A DNA stretch of 18,518 nt from Streptomyces niger (lineage in GTDB: Bacteria; Actinomycetota; Actinomycetes; Streptomycetales; Streptomycetaceae), in NCBI RefSeq assembly GCF_000718305.1, contig NZ_JOFQ01000046.1:1-18518 (forward strand), given 5' to 3'. Positions 1-7,243 of this stretch are shown here, in pieces. Numbering within the stretch: position 1 is the first letter of the stretch; each line of letters opens with the position of its first letter. The translations under genes and the position numbers were made by a program. Below the pieces are notes generated by a model. The model did not search any database and had not been told where the DNA came from. It worked only from the letters and a program-made list of their open reading frames with translations.

Positions 1-125
1 GCAGGCTCCACACCTGATCGACGGCTGCCTAACCGGCACCGGCCTACCACTTGATCCGGTGTGACCCGCACCCGACAACCCTCCGGAAAGGTCAGTAGGA
101 GCCCCGGGTCCGCGAAACGCTGGAG

Positions 126-842
126 ATGTTCGCAGACGACATCGGCCTGTCCTACGACCAGGTCAGAATCTACCGGCTGACGGCCAGCAAGTGGCCGCCC
201 GAGCGCCACGCGCCAGGAGTCTCATTCGATATCCACCGCATCTTGACGAAGCTGGACGACCGCTTCGAGAAGATCCTTGCCCCGCCCCGGCACCCGCGCT
301 CGGGCAAGCTGCAGTGGTCGGGGGATGCGGCGAGGCGGCAGGCGGGCTGGCAGGTCGTGACGCCGCAGTCGGTGCAGGAGAAGGTCGAGGCGATCCACGA
401 CCTGGCGGCCGATGAGCAGGTGGCCGTGCGGGTGGCGACCGACTTCCTGCGCCGGCCCTCGGTGGCCTTCCGTGCCGCGAACGACGACGCCGCCCGGCAC
501 CTGTTCAACAAGGCCCAGAACGAGCGGTGGCAGCAGGCGGAGCAGGCCCGCCAGGAGCCGGTTTCGGGGCAGGAAGAATCTCCGCTGGCCCCGGTGGTGC
601 GCTCGATCGACCGCACGCTGGAGTTCCTCGACCTGGTCGCGGCCTGCCACAAGTTCGTGGACTCCACCAACCACCTGGTGCCGCTCTTCAACGACCGGGA
701 GCTGACCGAGGATGCCCGGGCGGTGATCGAGCACAACGTGGCGCGCGTGCGGGCCGCGTGTGACTGGGTGGCGCACGTGGTCTCGACGGGTGAGACGGAC
801 ATGGACGAGGAGTTGGCCCGGATTCTGCGGGGCGGCGACTGA
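126..842 (+). CDS. DUF6192-like protein, 5' end missing
   Basis: This protein of about 238 residues resembles the Streptomyces DUF6192 family, whose function is not established. The N-terminus carries a helix-turn-helix-like stretch (FADDIGLSYDQVRIYR then TASKWPPERR-like), and the body has the 'LRRPSVAF' segment and charged helices expected of the family. The open frame runs back to position 99, just after a TAG at 96-98. The residues encoded at 99-125 (EPRVRETLE) still look family-like, but no start codon precedes them, and the ATG at 126 has GGAG directly against it rather than at normal spacing. Family members, as I recall them, begin several tens of residues earlier, so I infer loss of the 5' end by a rearrangement near 96-100. 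The bases before that (1-95) show no gene, only a CACCGG/CCGGTG dyad at 37-61. It is followed two bases later by the RacP-like gene. Family name from memory; moderate confidence. Confidence 0.6.
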   Translation: MFADDIGLSYDQVRIYRLTASKWPPERHAPGVSFDIHRILTKLDDRFEKILAPPRHPRSGKLQWSGDAARRQAGWQVVTPQSVQEKVEAIHDLAADEQVAVRVATDFLRRPSVAFRAANDDAARHLFNKAQNERWQQAEQARQEPVSGQEESPLAPVVRSIDRTLEFLDLVAACHKFVDSTNHLVPLFNDRELTEDARAVIEHNVARVRAACDWVAHVVSTGETDMDEELARILRGGD

Positions 843-844
843 TC

Positions 845-1252
845 ATGGCACGGCGCAAGGGAGATGCGGCCCGCGAGCACGCCAAGTGCATCTGCCGCAT
901 ACTTTTGGAGGCGAGGCCGGCCGGGCTGGGGTTCTCCCGGCTGCTGACCGCCTGCGAGCTGCCCCCCAGCCAGGCCCGCGACGGGCTGGCCATGCTGCGC
1001 GATCAGATCGCCGAGGCGGGCCGGCCGCCCCTGGTCTACAGCCGCCGGGACAAGTGGTACCTCTTCACCGCCGACCCCAACGAGCTGGAGTCCTACGAGA
1101 TCTTCTGGGTGCGGGTCAAACTCGTTCAGGCCCGCCGGTTCATCAACAGCACGATCATCCCGCACACCAGGCTGGCCCCGGACGACAAGCGGGTGCGCTT
1201 GATCAACACTCACATCACCGCGGTCGAGTCCGCCCTCGACCTGATCGCCTGA
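845..1252 (+). CDS. RacP-like small winged-helix-type protein
   Basis: A 135-residue protein that I recognise as resembling Streptomyces proteins annotated RacP. It has a basic N-terminus (MARRKGDAAREHAK), then a helical DNA-binding-like region in which 'GFSRLLTACELPPSQARDGL' reads as a helix-turn-helix, followed by 'PPLVYSRRDKWYLFTADP', which fits the beta wing. The C-terminal half is helical. The start ATG lies two bases after the TGA of the DUF6192-like gene, so translation is probably coupled. The same order of DUF6192-like then RacP-like genes is, to my memory, common in Streptomyces. Function unknown; DNA binding is inferred from the fold-like pattern. The gene looks intact even though its partner has lost its start. 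Confidence 0.6.
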   Translation: MARRKGDAAREHAKCICRILLEARPAGLGFSRLLTACELPPSQARDGLAMLRDQIAEAGRPPLVYSRRDKWYLFTADPNELESYEIFWVRVKLVQARRFINSTIIPHTRLAPDDKRVRLINTHITAVESALDLIA

Positions 1253-1283
1253 CCAGCCGGAGCCGGAAAGGGGCGCGAGGCGG

Positions 1284-2141
1284 ATGAGGCAACGCCGCTA
1301 CCCATCGGACACCAGTGACGCGGAATGGCTGGTCATCGCGCCTCTGCTCCCGCCGCCGGCCTGGACGACGCCGCGCGGCGGGCGCCCCGAACGCTGGCCG
1401 CGCCGGGAGATCTTCGACGCGATCCGGTATGTCGTCTCCGAGGGCTGCCGCTGGCGGGCCCTGCCCGCGGACTCCCCTCCGCACCAGACGGTTTACGGGT
1501 TCTTCCGCCGCTGGACGAAGTCCGGGGTCCTGGAGCTGGTCCGCGACCAGCTGCGTCGGCGGGTGCGCTGCCTGGAGGGCGTCTCCCCGAACGGCGTGGC
1601 CTCGGTCATCGACAGCCAGTCGGTCAAGGCCGCGGAGACCGTGGCCAAGTCCTCGCGCGGTTTCGATCCCGGGGAACGCATCAACGGCCGCAAACGGCAC
1701 GTGGTCGTGGACTTGGAAGGGCTTCCGCTGCTGATCAGCGTCACCCCCGCCGACGTTCACGACACCCGGGCGGCCCGCATCGCCCTGACCCGACTGCGGC
1801 GGGCCCACCCGGAGATCACGATCGTGTGGGCCGACCGCGCCTACGCCGGCACCCTCATCACTTGGGCGAGAACGTCCCTGAACCTGACTGTCAAGACCGT
1901 CGCCCGTCCCAAGGACGCGCACGGCTTCGTCCTGCTGCCGCGGCGCTGGATCGTCGAAAGATCGATCAGCTGGTGGATGCACGCCCGGCGGCTGGTCAGG
2001 GACTACGAACGCCTGCCCGCCCACGCCGAGGCGATGCTCAACACCGCTGTCATCACGCTGATGACCCGCCGTCTGACCCGGCCCCGCTGCTTTCCCAGTG
2101 CCGCGGCGCCCCGGCCCGCCGAACTCATCCAGGCCGCGTGA
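1284..2141 (+). CDS. IS5-family transposase (intact, single frame)
   Basis: A 285-residue DDE transposase that cuts and joins the ends of its insertion sequence. The N-terminal DUF4096-type region (YPSDTSDAEWLVIAPLLPPP, then CRWRALPADSPPHQTVY) is followed by the catalytic core. The likely triad is D110 (IDSQSVKAAE), D184 (WADRAYAG) and E225 (WIVERSISWW). 'INGRKRHVVVD' and 'LTVKTVARPKD' are typical of Streptomyces IS5 members. No frameshift or stop interrupts it. The start ATG follows GAGGCGG at very short spacing. I could not identify convincing terminal inverted repeats between 1253-1283 and 2142-2300, so the element's borders are undefined. The left copy of the 47-bp repeat at 2160-2206 lies just behind the stop codon and might be connected with the element. 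Confidence 0.9.
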   Translation: MRQRRYPSDTSDAEWLVIAPLLPPPAWTTPRGGRPERWPRREIFDAIRYVVSEGCRWRALPADSPPHQTVYGFFRRWTKSGVLELVRDQLRRRVRCLEGVSPNGVASVIDSQSVKAAETVAKSSRGFDPGERINGRKRHVVVDLEGLPLLISVTPADVHDTRAARIALTRLRRAHPEITIVWADRAYAGTLITWARTSLNLTVKTVARPKDAHGFVLLPRRWIVERSISWWMHARRLVRDYERLPAHAEAMLNTAVITLMTRRLTRPRCFPSAAAPRPAELIQAA

Positions 2142-2159
2142 GGCAAGCCCTTACCGCCC

Positions 2160-2206
2160 TCGGGGAACAACGGAGCAGCCGTTGGCGCCAAGCGCGTGAT
2201 CTTGGA
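2160..2206. repeat. Left copy of ~47-bp inverted repeat
   Basis: The reverse complement of this stretch matches 6426-6471 at about 41 of 47 positions with one single-base gap. The shared core reads GCGCCAACGGCTG, then C or T, then TCCGTTGTTCCCCGA, and the inward end is TCCAAGATCA. The core itself folds as CAACGG / CCGTTG around five bases. An imperfect AAGCC(G)CTTAC direct repeat lies at 2145-2154 and at 6471-6481, beside each copy. The two copies point toward each other around the regulator/MFS/hydrolase cassette. Confidence 0.75.
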
Positions 2207-2298
2207 CCCTTAGCACAGCGATCCACTCTGCTGCCGGGGTTCGGCGAAGTTCGTATGAGCGGTGTGGTGTGGGGCCACCGTCCGCCGGATGCCGGCGC

Positions 2299-2883
2299 TC
2301 AACGCGGGCTGCGTCGGCTCCGGTAGGCCGCGACGCTGGCCCGGTGTGCGCAGGTACGGGTGCAGTACTGCTTCGAGCCGTTGCGCGAGAGGTCCACGAA
2401 AGTGGCCCGGCAGGTCGGCCCGGCACATACGCCGAGACGAGCCGGACCGAGCGTGGCGATCACGGAGGCCAGTGCGCTGAGCGTAGTCGCGGCAAGGTGC
2501 GCCGCGCAGCGGTCGGTGTCGGAGGTCACCTCGGTCCACCAGCGGTCGTCCTCGTGGCGCAGTACCGGGGTGGCGCGGCTGCGACGCAGACCATCATTGA
2601 TCAGAGCCGCAGCCTCGACCGCGTCCGCGTTCGCCCGTTCGAGCACCTCACGCACCGTCTCGCGCAACGCGCGGACTCCCGCCAGGTCGGCGCGGGTGAG
2701 GTGCCGCGGACCGGTCCCTTGGTTCGCTGCCGAACTCGGAGGCTCAGCCGCGGGATGGTCGTCAAGGAAGTCCCGGAGCTGCTCCACGGTCTCCAGCGCG
2801 TCCTCTCCCTTGATCGGCCTCAAGGTGTTGGCCAGGTCGACGGCCGTCTGGACCACCAATGGACTGTAATACGCATTCCGCAA
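2299..2883 (-). CDS. ABATE/CGNR zinc-finger transcriptional regulator
   Basis: A putative DNA-binding regulator of the CGNR zinc-finger group. The N-terminal part (PLVVQTAVDLANTLRP onward) fits the ABATE-type ligand or stress-sensing domain. The C-terminus holds the finger: CAGPTCRATFVD, then SRNGSKQYCTRTCAHR, giving four cysteines for a zinc site and a basic tail. The signature CGNR is CAHR here, a departure from the family name-giving motif. I place the start at a TTG (2883) because GAGGAG lies nine bases before it, giving 194 residues. A longer reading from a TTG at 2922 would run through the shared promoter and overlap the neighbour's RBS. It diverges from the MFS gene with only 51 bases between, so it most likely controls that gene and itself. 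Confidence 0.75.
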   Translation of the reverse strand: MRNAYYSPLVVQTAVDLANTLRPIKGEDALETVEQLRDFLDDHPAAEPPSSAANQGTGPRHLTRADLAGVRALRETVREVLERANADAVEAAALINDGLRRSRATPVLRHEDDRWWTEVTSDTDRCAAHLAATTLSALASVIATLGPARLGVCAGPTCRATFVDLSRNGSKQYCTRTCAHRASVAAYRSRRSPR

Positions 2884-2934
2884 TTGACGTATCTCCTCAC
2901 TGCTCCGTAACGTTACACGCAAAGGAGCTTTCGC
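2884..2934. promoter_or_regulatory. Shared CGNR/MFS promoter with GTAACGTTAC operator
   Basis: The gap between two divergent genes holds a perfect ten-base palindrome, GTAACGTTAC, at 2907-2916. On the plus strand TTGACG (2884-2889) lies 18 bases before TAACGT (2908-2913), a fair -35/-10 pair whose -10 is covered by the palindrome. AAAGGAG (2921-2927) is the RBS for the MFS gene, and GAGGAG on the minus strand (2893-2898) is that of the regulator. Repression by occlusion of the -10 is inferred; the binding protein is presumably the adjacent CGNR regulator. Confidence 0.5.
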
Positions 2935-4380
2935 ATGTCACAACATACCCGGCAGGGGACGACGCCGCAGACGATCCCGCCTGGAGGTGCGCCGGCATCG
3001 GAGCGAACGGATGCCCCGGGCGGGCGTCGGCTGGGGCTGACTCTGGGGATGCTGGTGCTGCCGATGTACGTGGCACTGGGAGCGCCGTCGGTGGCCCTGC
3101 CGGCCATCGGCCGCGCACTCGCGGTGCCGTTCGGGGCCACCGCATGGATTCTCGCCGCGTGGTCGTTGACCTCTGCGCTCGCGATGCCGGTCGCGGGTCG
3201 ACTGTTGGTCCGCTGGAGCCCCTTCCAGGTCCTGGTCGCCGGGGTCGTGGCGCTCGCCGCGGGCTCCGCGCTCGCCGGAGCCGGGCCGGCACTGTCCGTC
3301 GTGATCGTCGGCCGACTGATCGGCGGCGCTGGGGCGGGCGCGACGGTGATCGCCGTCTTTGCCGCGGCCACCGCCCTTCCCGGGCGGCAACGGATCCGCG
3401 TGCTGGGAATCATCGCGGCGGCCAGCGCGACGGCGTCGGGGTGCGGGACACTGATAGGCGGGGCGGTGACCGCATGGCTCGGGTGGCGTGCCGTGCTCGC
3501 CATCCCGGTCCTCGCGCTGCCCCTTCTGCTGGCCGCATTGCCGAGCAGGCGCGCGCTGACGCGGAGCGGTAGCGGCGAGCGAAACGGCTCGACCGAGCGA
3601 CTCGATATCGTCGGCGCGGCCGTGCTGTCGGTACTCGCCGGCTCCTTGATCACGTTGCTGCAGGCACACTCGGTCGGCCTGCCCGCTCCGGTCACGCTCG
3701 TCGTGGCCGCCGCCGGGGCGCTCGCCGCCGTGGGACTGTGGTGGCGCGTGCGCAGCACGCCCGACGGGTTCGTGCCTCGGCGGGTGATCGCATCCCGCGG
3801 CTTCCTGGCGGCCGGGCTCATCGGCGGGACCGTCTTCGCCGGCTACTACGGGGTGCTGTTCCGCGCCCCGTCCCTGATCGAGCAGGCCACGGGCGGTGGC
3901 CCCCTGGAAGCCGGCGTGCTCCTGGTCCCGGCCGCCGCCTGCTCGGTGCTGGCCGGGCGGCTGGTCGGCACCTTGACCGACCGGTTCACCGGCTGGCAGG
4001 TGTCGGCCGGGCTTGCGGCACTCACCGTCATCGGAGTGCTCGTGGTCGCGGTCTCCACCGGGCCGGCCCCGATCGTCCTCGGCACGGCCTTGACCGTGTG
4101 CGGGTTCGCCGGTGCCCAAGCCGTACTGGTGAGCCTCGCGCCGGACCTGGTCGCCGCGGACGACCGCCACACCGCACAGGGCCTGCTCAACTTCATGAAC
4201 GTCCTGGGCGGCGGGATCGGTCCGGCCGCTGTCGCAGGTCTGTCCGGCATCGTGCCGGCGCCGGTGGCCCTCGCCGTACTCGCGGCACTCCCCCTGTCCG
4301 GACTCCTCCTCAGCCTGACCCGGCGCCCAACCGCCGACCGCCGCCCCGAACCCGGAGCCACGCGTGGGAGCCCGCGCTGA
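2935..4380 (+). CDS. MFS drug:H+ antiporter-type exporter, 14 TM (DHA2-like)
   Basis: A 481-residue integral membrane transporter, likely exporting a small organic compound in exchange for protons. After a hydrophilic N-terminus of about 32 residues I count 14 hydrophobic segments, the number typical of the DHA2 group. They begin with LGLTLGMLVLPMYVALGAPS, and AGRLLVRWSPFQ stands in the loop between segments 2 and 3 where motif A sits. GAGAGATVIAVFAAA and ASGCGTLIGGAV in segments 4-5 are the glycine-rich helices expected of exporters (motif C-like). The start ATG at 2935 has AAAGGAG seven bases upstream. It is followed after 52 bases by the epoxide hydrolase, so the two are probably co-transcribed. 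The substrate cannot be told from sequence. Confidence 0.88.
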   Translation: MSQHTRQGTTPQTIPPGGAPASERTDAPGGRRLGLTLGMLVLPMYVALGAPSVALPAIGRALAVPFGATAWILAAWSLTSALAMPVAGRLLVRWSPFQVLVAGVVALAAGSALAGAGPALSVVIVGRLIGGAGAGATVIAVFAAATALPGRQRIRVLGIIAAASATASGCGTLIGGAVTAWLGWRAVLAIPVLALPLLLAALPSRRALTRSGSGERNGSTERLDIVGAAVLSVLAGSLITLLQAHSVGLPAPVTLVVAAAGALAAVGLWWRVRSTPDGFVPRRVIASRGFLAAGLIGGTVFAGYYGVLFRAPSLIEQATGGGPLEAGVLLVPAAACSVLAGRLVGTLTDRFTGWQVSAGLAALTVIGVLVVAVSTGPAPIVLGTALTVCGFAGAQAVLVSLAPDLVAADDRHTAQGLLNFMNVLGGGIGPAAVAGLSGIVPAPVALAVLAALPLSGLLLSLTRRPTADRRPEPGATRGSPR

Positions 4381-4432
4381 CAGTCCACCCGCATCTGATC
4401 CGACAACGCCTCGACCAGCAAGGAGCCTTGCC

Positions 4433-5554
4433 ATGTCCGCCGAGCCATTCGAGGTCGGCATCACCGAAGCCGAGATCGCGGACCTGCGTGAACGATTGCG
4501 ACGGACACGGTGGCCCGAGCGCGAGCCGGTGGACGACTGGTCACAGGGGCTGCCGCTGGCGTATGCGCAGGAGCTGTGCCGCAGCTGGGCCGAGGACTAC
4601 GACTTCGGGTTCGCCGAGCGGCTGAACGTCTTCCCGCAGTACCGCGACACCATCGACGGGCTGGGCATCCACTTCCTGCACGTCCGCTCGCCGGAGCCGG
4701 ACGCATTCCCGCTCGTGCTCACGCACGGGTGGCCGGGTTCGGTGCTCGAGTTCCTGGAGGTCCTCGGTCCGCTGACCGACCCCCGCGCGCACGGCGGTGA
4801 CCCGGCGGACGCGTTCCACGTGGTCGCGCCGTCGTTGCCCGGGTACGGCTGGAGTGACAAGCCGTCGACGACCGGGTGGGGCATCACTCGCACCGCGCGC
4901 GCCTGGGACACGTTGATGGTCTCGCTGGGTTACGAACGGTACGGCGCGCAGGGCGGTGACTGGGGTTCGGCGGTGTCCGCGGCGCTGGGCGAGGTGGCGC
5001 CCGATCGGGTCGCCGGCGTCCACCTGAACCTGGGATCCGTGGCGGCAGGCACGTTCGACGACCCGACGCCCGCGGAGCTGGCGAATCTCGAGGCCGAGAA
5101 GGAGATGCAGCGCACCGGCCGGGGGTACTCGGCGATCCAGGCGACCCGGCCACAGACGCTCGGCTACGGCCTCACCGACTCCCCGGCCGGGCAGGCCGCC
5201 TGGATCGCCGAGAAGTTCTGGGCGTGGACGGACAACGACGGCCATCCCGAGGACGCGTTGTCGCGGCAGACGATTCTCGACGAGATCTCGGTCTATTGGT
5301 TCACCGCGTCGGCCACGTCGTCGGCGCGCCTGTACTGGGAGAGCTTCGCCAACTTCCGGGACAAGGTGACCGCGCCATCCGGGCTGTCGGTCTACCCGCG
5401 CGACATCACCCGCCCGTCGAGGCGGGAGGCCGAGCTGCGGTTCACCGACCTGCGCTGGTTCGAGGAGCTGCCGCACGGCGGCCACTTCGCCGCGCTGGAG
5501 CAGCCGGAGTCGCTGGTCAAGCAGGTGCGCGGGTTCTTCCGCCTGTTCCGCTGA
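4433..5554 (+). CDS. Epoxide hydrolase (EHN-type, alpha/beta hydrolase fold)
   Basis: A 373-residue hydrolase of the microsomal-type epoxide hydrolase group, which opens epoxides to diols. The first ~110 residues form the EHN lid domain (FEVGITEAEIADLRERLRR, TRWPE, YGWSD later). The oxyanion motif HGWPGS is at 99-104, the nucleophile D176 lies in GAQGGDWGSA, and the catalytic His is H351 in HGGHFAALEQPE. Y301 (SARLYWES) is a candidate epoxide-activating tyrosine, and D324 in YPRDITRP sits where the charge-relay acid is usually found. The start at 4433 is chosen for AAGGAG seven bases before it; an earlier in-frame ATG at 4364 overlaps the MFS gene and adds 23 unlikely residues. The context next to an efflux pump suggests detoxification of a reactive compound. 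Confidence 0.88.
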   Translation: MSAEPFEVGITEAEIADLRERLRRTRWPEREPVDDWSQGLPLAYAQELCRSWAEDYDFGFAERLNVFPQYRDTIDGLGIHFLHVRSPEPDAFPLVLTHGWPGSVLEFLEVLGPLTDPRAHGGDPADAFHVVAPSLPGYGWSDKPSTTGWGITRTARAWDTLMVSLGYERYGAQGGDWGSAVSAALGEVAPDRVAGVHLNLGSVAAGTFDDPTPAELANLEAEKEMQRTGRGYSAIQATRPQTLGYGLTDSPAGQAAWIAEKFWAWTDNDGHPEDALSRQTILDEISVYWFTASATSSARLYWESFANFRDKVTAPSGLSVYPRDITRPSRREAELRFTDLRWFEELPHGGHFAALEQPESLVKQVRGFFRLFR

Positions 5555-5571
5555 CTGTCCGCGACCGGCCC

Positions 5572-6002
5572 ATGAACGAGGCCATGACCACCGTGTGCCT
5601 GACCCTGGTCGCCACCGGCGCACACGACCGCGTCCTGGGCGTCGCGTCCGCCACCGCCCCGGCACCCTCATCGAGATGGCCACCAACTACGGCTTCAGCT
5701 CCGCGAAGGCCATGGCCCTGAGCCTGTTCGTCGCCAAGATCCACGGCCTGGCCGTGGCCGAGGTCGCACGCGGGCAGGGCATCGCCGCCGCCCTGCTCAA
5801 GCGGACCTGGCAGGTCCACCAGCAGCTCGGATACTTCCTGCTCTACGGCGCCTACGAGGCCGACCGCCGCCTGGACGGCTTCTACGACCGGTGCGGCTAC
5901 ACCGTCCTCGCCCCCGTCGAGAGCTTCTCTCTTGACCGCATCGCCCTGCCCTTCGGTCTCACCGCAGGCGAAAGCGAGTGCATGTTCACCCGCTGGCGCC
6001 CC
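5572..6002 (+). pseudogene. GNAT N-acetyltransferase, frameshifted
   Basis: The frame starting at 5572 gives MNEAMTTVCLTLVATGAHDR and VLGVASAT, then the acetyltransferase continues in another frame from about 5662 (GTLIEMATNYGFSSAKA). Adding one C in the run at 5655-5660 would join them, so either the gene has lost a base or the read has. The downstream part contains the acetyl-CoA loop (VARGQGIAAALLKR, Q-x-x-G-x-A pattern) and the usual C-terminal strands (LDGFYDRCGYTVLAP). The GNAT-like part ends at about MFTRW (5996-6002), but no stop codon follows; the frame runs on into the small protein at 6075. It lies 17 bases after the epoxide hydrolase and probably belonged to its operon. Confidence 0.65.
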
Positions 6003-6074
6003 GCCACTGACCCATCCCCCAGCCCACCGCTACCGCCAAAAACGGTTCCGATACTCACCAGGCCAGGAGGGCCC

Positions 6075-6380
6075 ATGCCGCAGTACAACAAGCGACTCGA
6101 CCCCGTCGGCGACGACGGGCTGACCCGCACCCGACAAGCAGTCGCGCGCCGCTGGGGCACCGTCCTTCGCGAACTTCCCCGGCTCGCCGAAGCGGTAGAG
6201 AAGGAAGACTTCGAGACCATCGCCGAGCGAGGCGAGCAACTGGCGCACGTGCTCGACTACCTGTCCCGTGAGGCACGCACCGCCGATCGCGCCCCCATCG
6301 CCGACAAGGGCGCCGTCTTCGGCGCCGTCGACCCCGACGCGCTCACCTCACCAGTCGGCCAAGCACTCCACGGCCGCTGA
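6075..6380 (+). CDS. Small hypothetical protein, 101 aa
   Basis: I do not recognise this protein. It begins MPQYNKRLDPVGDD, has a charged helical middle (LRELPRLAEAVEKEDFET, IAERGEQLAHVLDYLS) and a loose C-terminus (DKGAVFGAVDPDALTSPVG). No signal peptide or membrane segment is seen. AGGAGG at 6065-6070 stands four bases before the ATG, which supports independent initiation. It is in the same frame as the end of the GNAT sequence with no stop between, so it could also be the tail of a fused protein. A strong terminator follows ten bases after the stop. Confidence 0.5.
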   Translation: MPQYNKRLDPVGDDGLTRTRQAVARRWGTVLRELPRLAEAVEKEDFETIAERGEQLAHVLDYLSREARTADRAPIADKGAVFGAVDPDALTSPVGQALHGR

Positions 6381-6389
6381 GCGCAACAA

Positions 6390-6421
6390 CGCGGACCCCG
6401 GCAACCCCGCCGGGGTCCGCG
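6390..6421. terminator. Strong hairpin terminator between convergent genes
   Basis: CGCGGACCCCGGC (6390-6402) pairs perfectly with GCCGGGGTCCGCG (6409-6421) around a six-base loop, a 13-bp GC-rich stem. There is no U-tract, which is usual in actinobacteria. It lies just after the small ORF and just past the end (6423) of the degenerate minus-strand gene, so it could serve both directions. Confidence 0.8.
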
Positions 6422-6422
6422 T

Positions 6423-6931
6423 CTATCCAAGATCATCACTTAGCGCCAACGGCTGTTCCGTTGTTCCCCGAAGCCGCTTACGGGCCGGGGGCCCACCGCT
6501 CGGCCCGGCCGGGCGGCCCTCGGGGCCGAGGAGCCGCCGTAGGAACTCGGCGCCGGCCTTCACCTGCTCCGGCGACAGCCCCGTCTCCCGCTCCACCCGC
6601 TGCGGACTGAAGTGCTCATCCGGGTGGGCCCAGACCAGCTCGGCGATGGTACGCGCCCAGCATTCCTCGTCCGACGGTGGCGGCCGCAGCCGCCTGACGA
6701 GTCCTTGCAGGCACTTGGCCGAGCAGACCATCACCAGCCGCGTCGTTGCGCTCGGGATGATCGGGATAGACGGCTGACGGGTCGGGCACCACCGACAGCA
6801 GCGGGTCATCCCCGTCGAACAGACCCGGCTCCATGATCTCCCCGCACCCGTCGCAGTCGACCAGGCAGGGGGGGCAACTCGTCGTCCTCGTCCTCGTCAT
6901 CCCACTGCTCATCCGGTAATTCGGGGTCCAT
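6423..6931 (-). pseudogene. Hypothetical gene broken by two frameshifts
   Basis: Three consecutive frames on the minus strand make one protein. The ATG at 6931 gives MDPELPDEQWDDEDEDDELP. A run of seven C (plus-strand G 6868-6874) then shifts the frame to LVDCDGCGEIMEPGLFDGD and VVPDPSAVYPDHPERND. A second shift near 6745-6755 leads to RLVMVCSAKCLQGLVRRLR and AELVWAHPDEHFSPQRVERE. The pieces abut without overlap, as expected of one decayed gene. With six C the first shift disappears; the second needs loss of two bases or gain of one (mod 3). CxxC in 'CDGCGE' and the later 'CSAKC' suggest a zinc site. I recall similar uncharacterised Streptomyces proteins, but no function is known. The 3' end runs into the 47-bp repeat. 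Confidence 0.6.
6426..6471. repeat. Right copy of ~47-bp inverted repeat
   Basis: This is the partner of 2160-2206 in inverted orientation, with about 41 of 47 positions identical. It holds the same CAACGG / CCGTTG hairpin (loop CTGTT). It lies within the 3' end of the broken minus-strand gene, where it is read as GTTEQPLALSDDLG before the stop. Confidence 0.75.
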
Positions 6932-6977
6932 ATCCGGCCTCTACTCCACACCCGAGATCGGCAGTGACGGCTCCCAT

Positions 6978-7033
6978 GAGAACTGACTTCCCGATACGAG
7001 GCGCTGTCATGTCGGCCTCAGAAGCAAGTTCTC
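6978..7033. repeat. Short imperfect inverted repeat at the GNAT break
   Basis: GAGAACTGACTTC (6978-6990) and GAAGCAAGTTCTC (7021-7033) are inverted with 11 of 13 matches and 30 bases between. The right arm covers the last codons of the truncated acetyltransferase, so it marks the breakpoint. It may be a remnant of a small mobile element or only a hairpin. Confidence 0.4.
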
Positions 7034-7233
7034 AGGGCCTGCTGTACGAGGTGCGAGGCCAGGCCCTGGCCGGCGAAGGCCTCGTCGATTTCGGTGTGAT
7101 GGAAAACGCGAACGCGCTGTTCATCGCGGTCGCGATAGGCGGTGAGGCCGGCGGCTCCGCCGTCGACCAGGACTTCGTACCGGTGCTTGGCATCCACCCG
7201 CTGAACGGTCGGAGCGGCGGCAGGCTGTGTCAT
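7018..7233 (-). CDS. YjdJ-type GNAT acetyltransferase, C-terminally truncated
   Basis: This 71-residue product matches the first two thirds of the small CoA-binding acetyltransferases of the YjdJ/Acetyltransf_CG type: RYEVLVDGGAAGLTAYRDRD, then VFHHTEIDEAFAGQGLASHLV with the acetyl-CoA binding Q-G-x-A. Family members run to about 95-110 residues and end with a segment around a conserved cysteine/proline stretch. Here the frame stops at RTCF right where a short inverted repeat begins. The start at 7233 has AAAGG seven bases upstream and lies ten bases after the pirin stop, so it was the second gene of a pirin operon. It is probably inactive. Confidence 0.65.
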   Translation of the reverse strand: MTQPAAAPTVQRVDAKHRYEVLVDGGAAGLTAYRDRDEQRVRVFHHTEIDEAFAGQGLASHLVQQALRTCF

Positions 7234-7243
7234 CGGGTGCCTT

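Noticed and set aside
2913..2922. TTG at 2922 as start of the CGNR regulator
   Set aside because: It lies inside the RBS region of the divergent gene and has no RBS of its own; TTG 2883 follows GAGGAG at nine bases.
2938..4464. Long open frames opposite the MFS gene
   Set aside because: They are antisense shadows caused by high GC; the translations are Gly/Arg/Pro-rich without motifs, while the plus strand gives a clear membrane protein.
2160..6471. attL/attR sites of an integrative element
   Set aside because: The copies are inverted, not direct, and no integrase lies between them.
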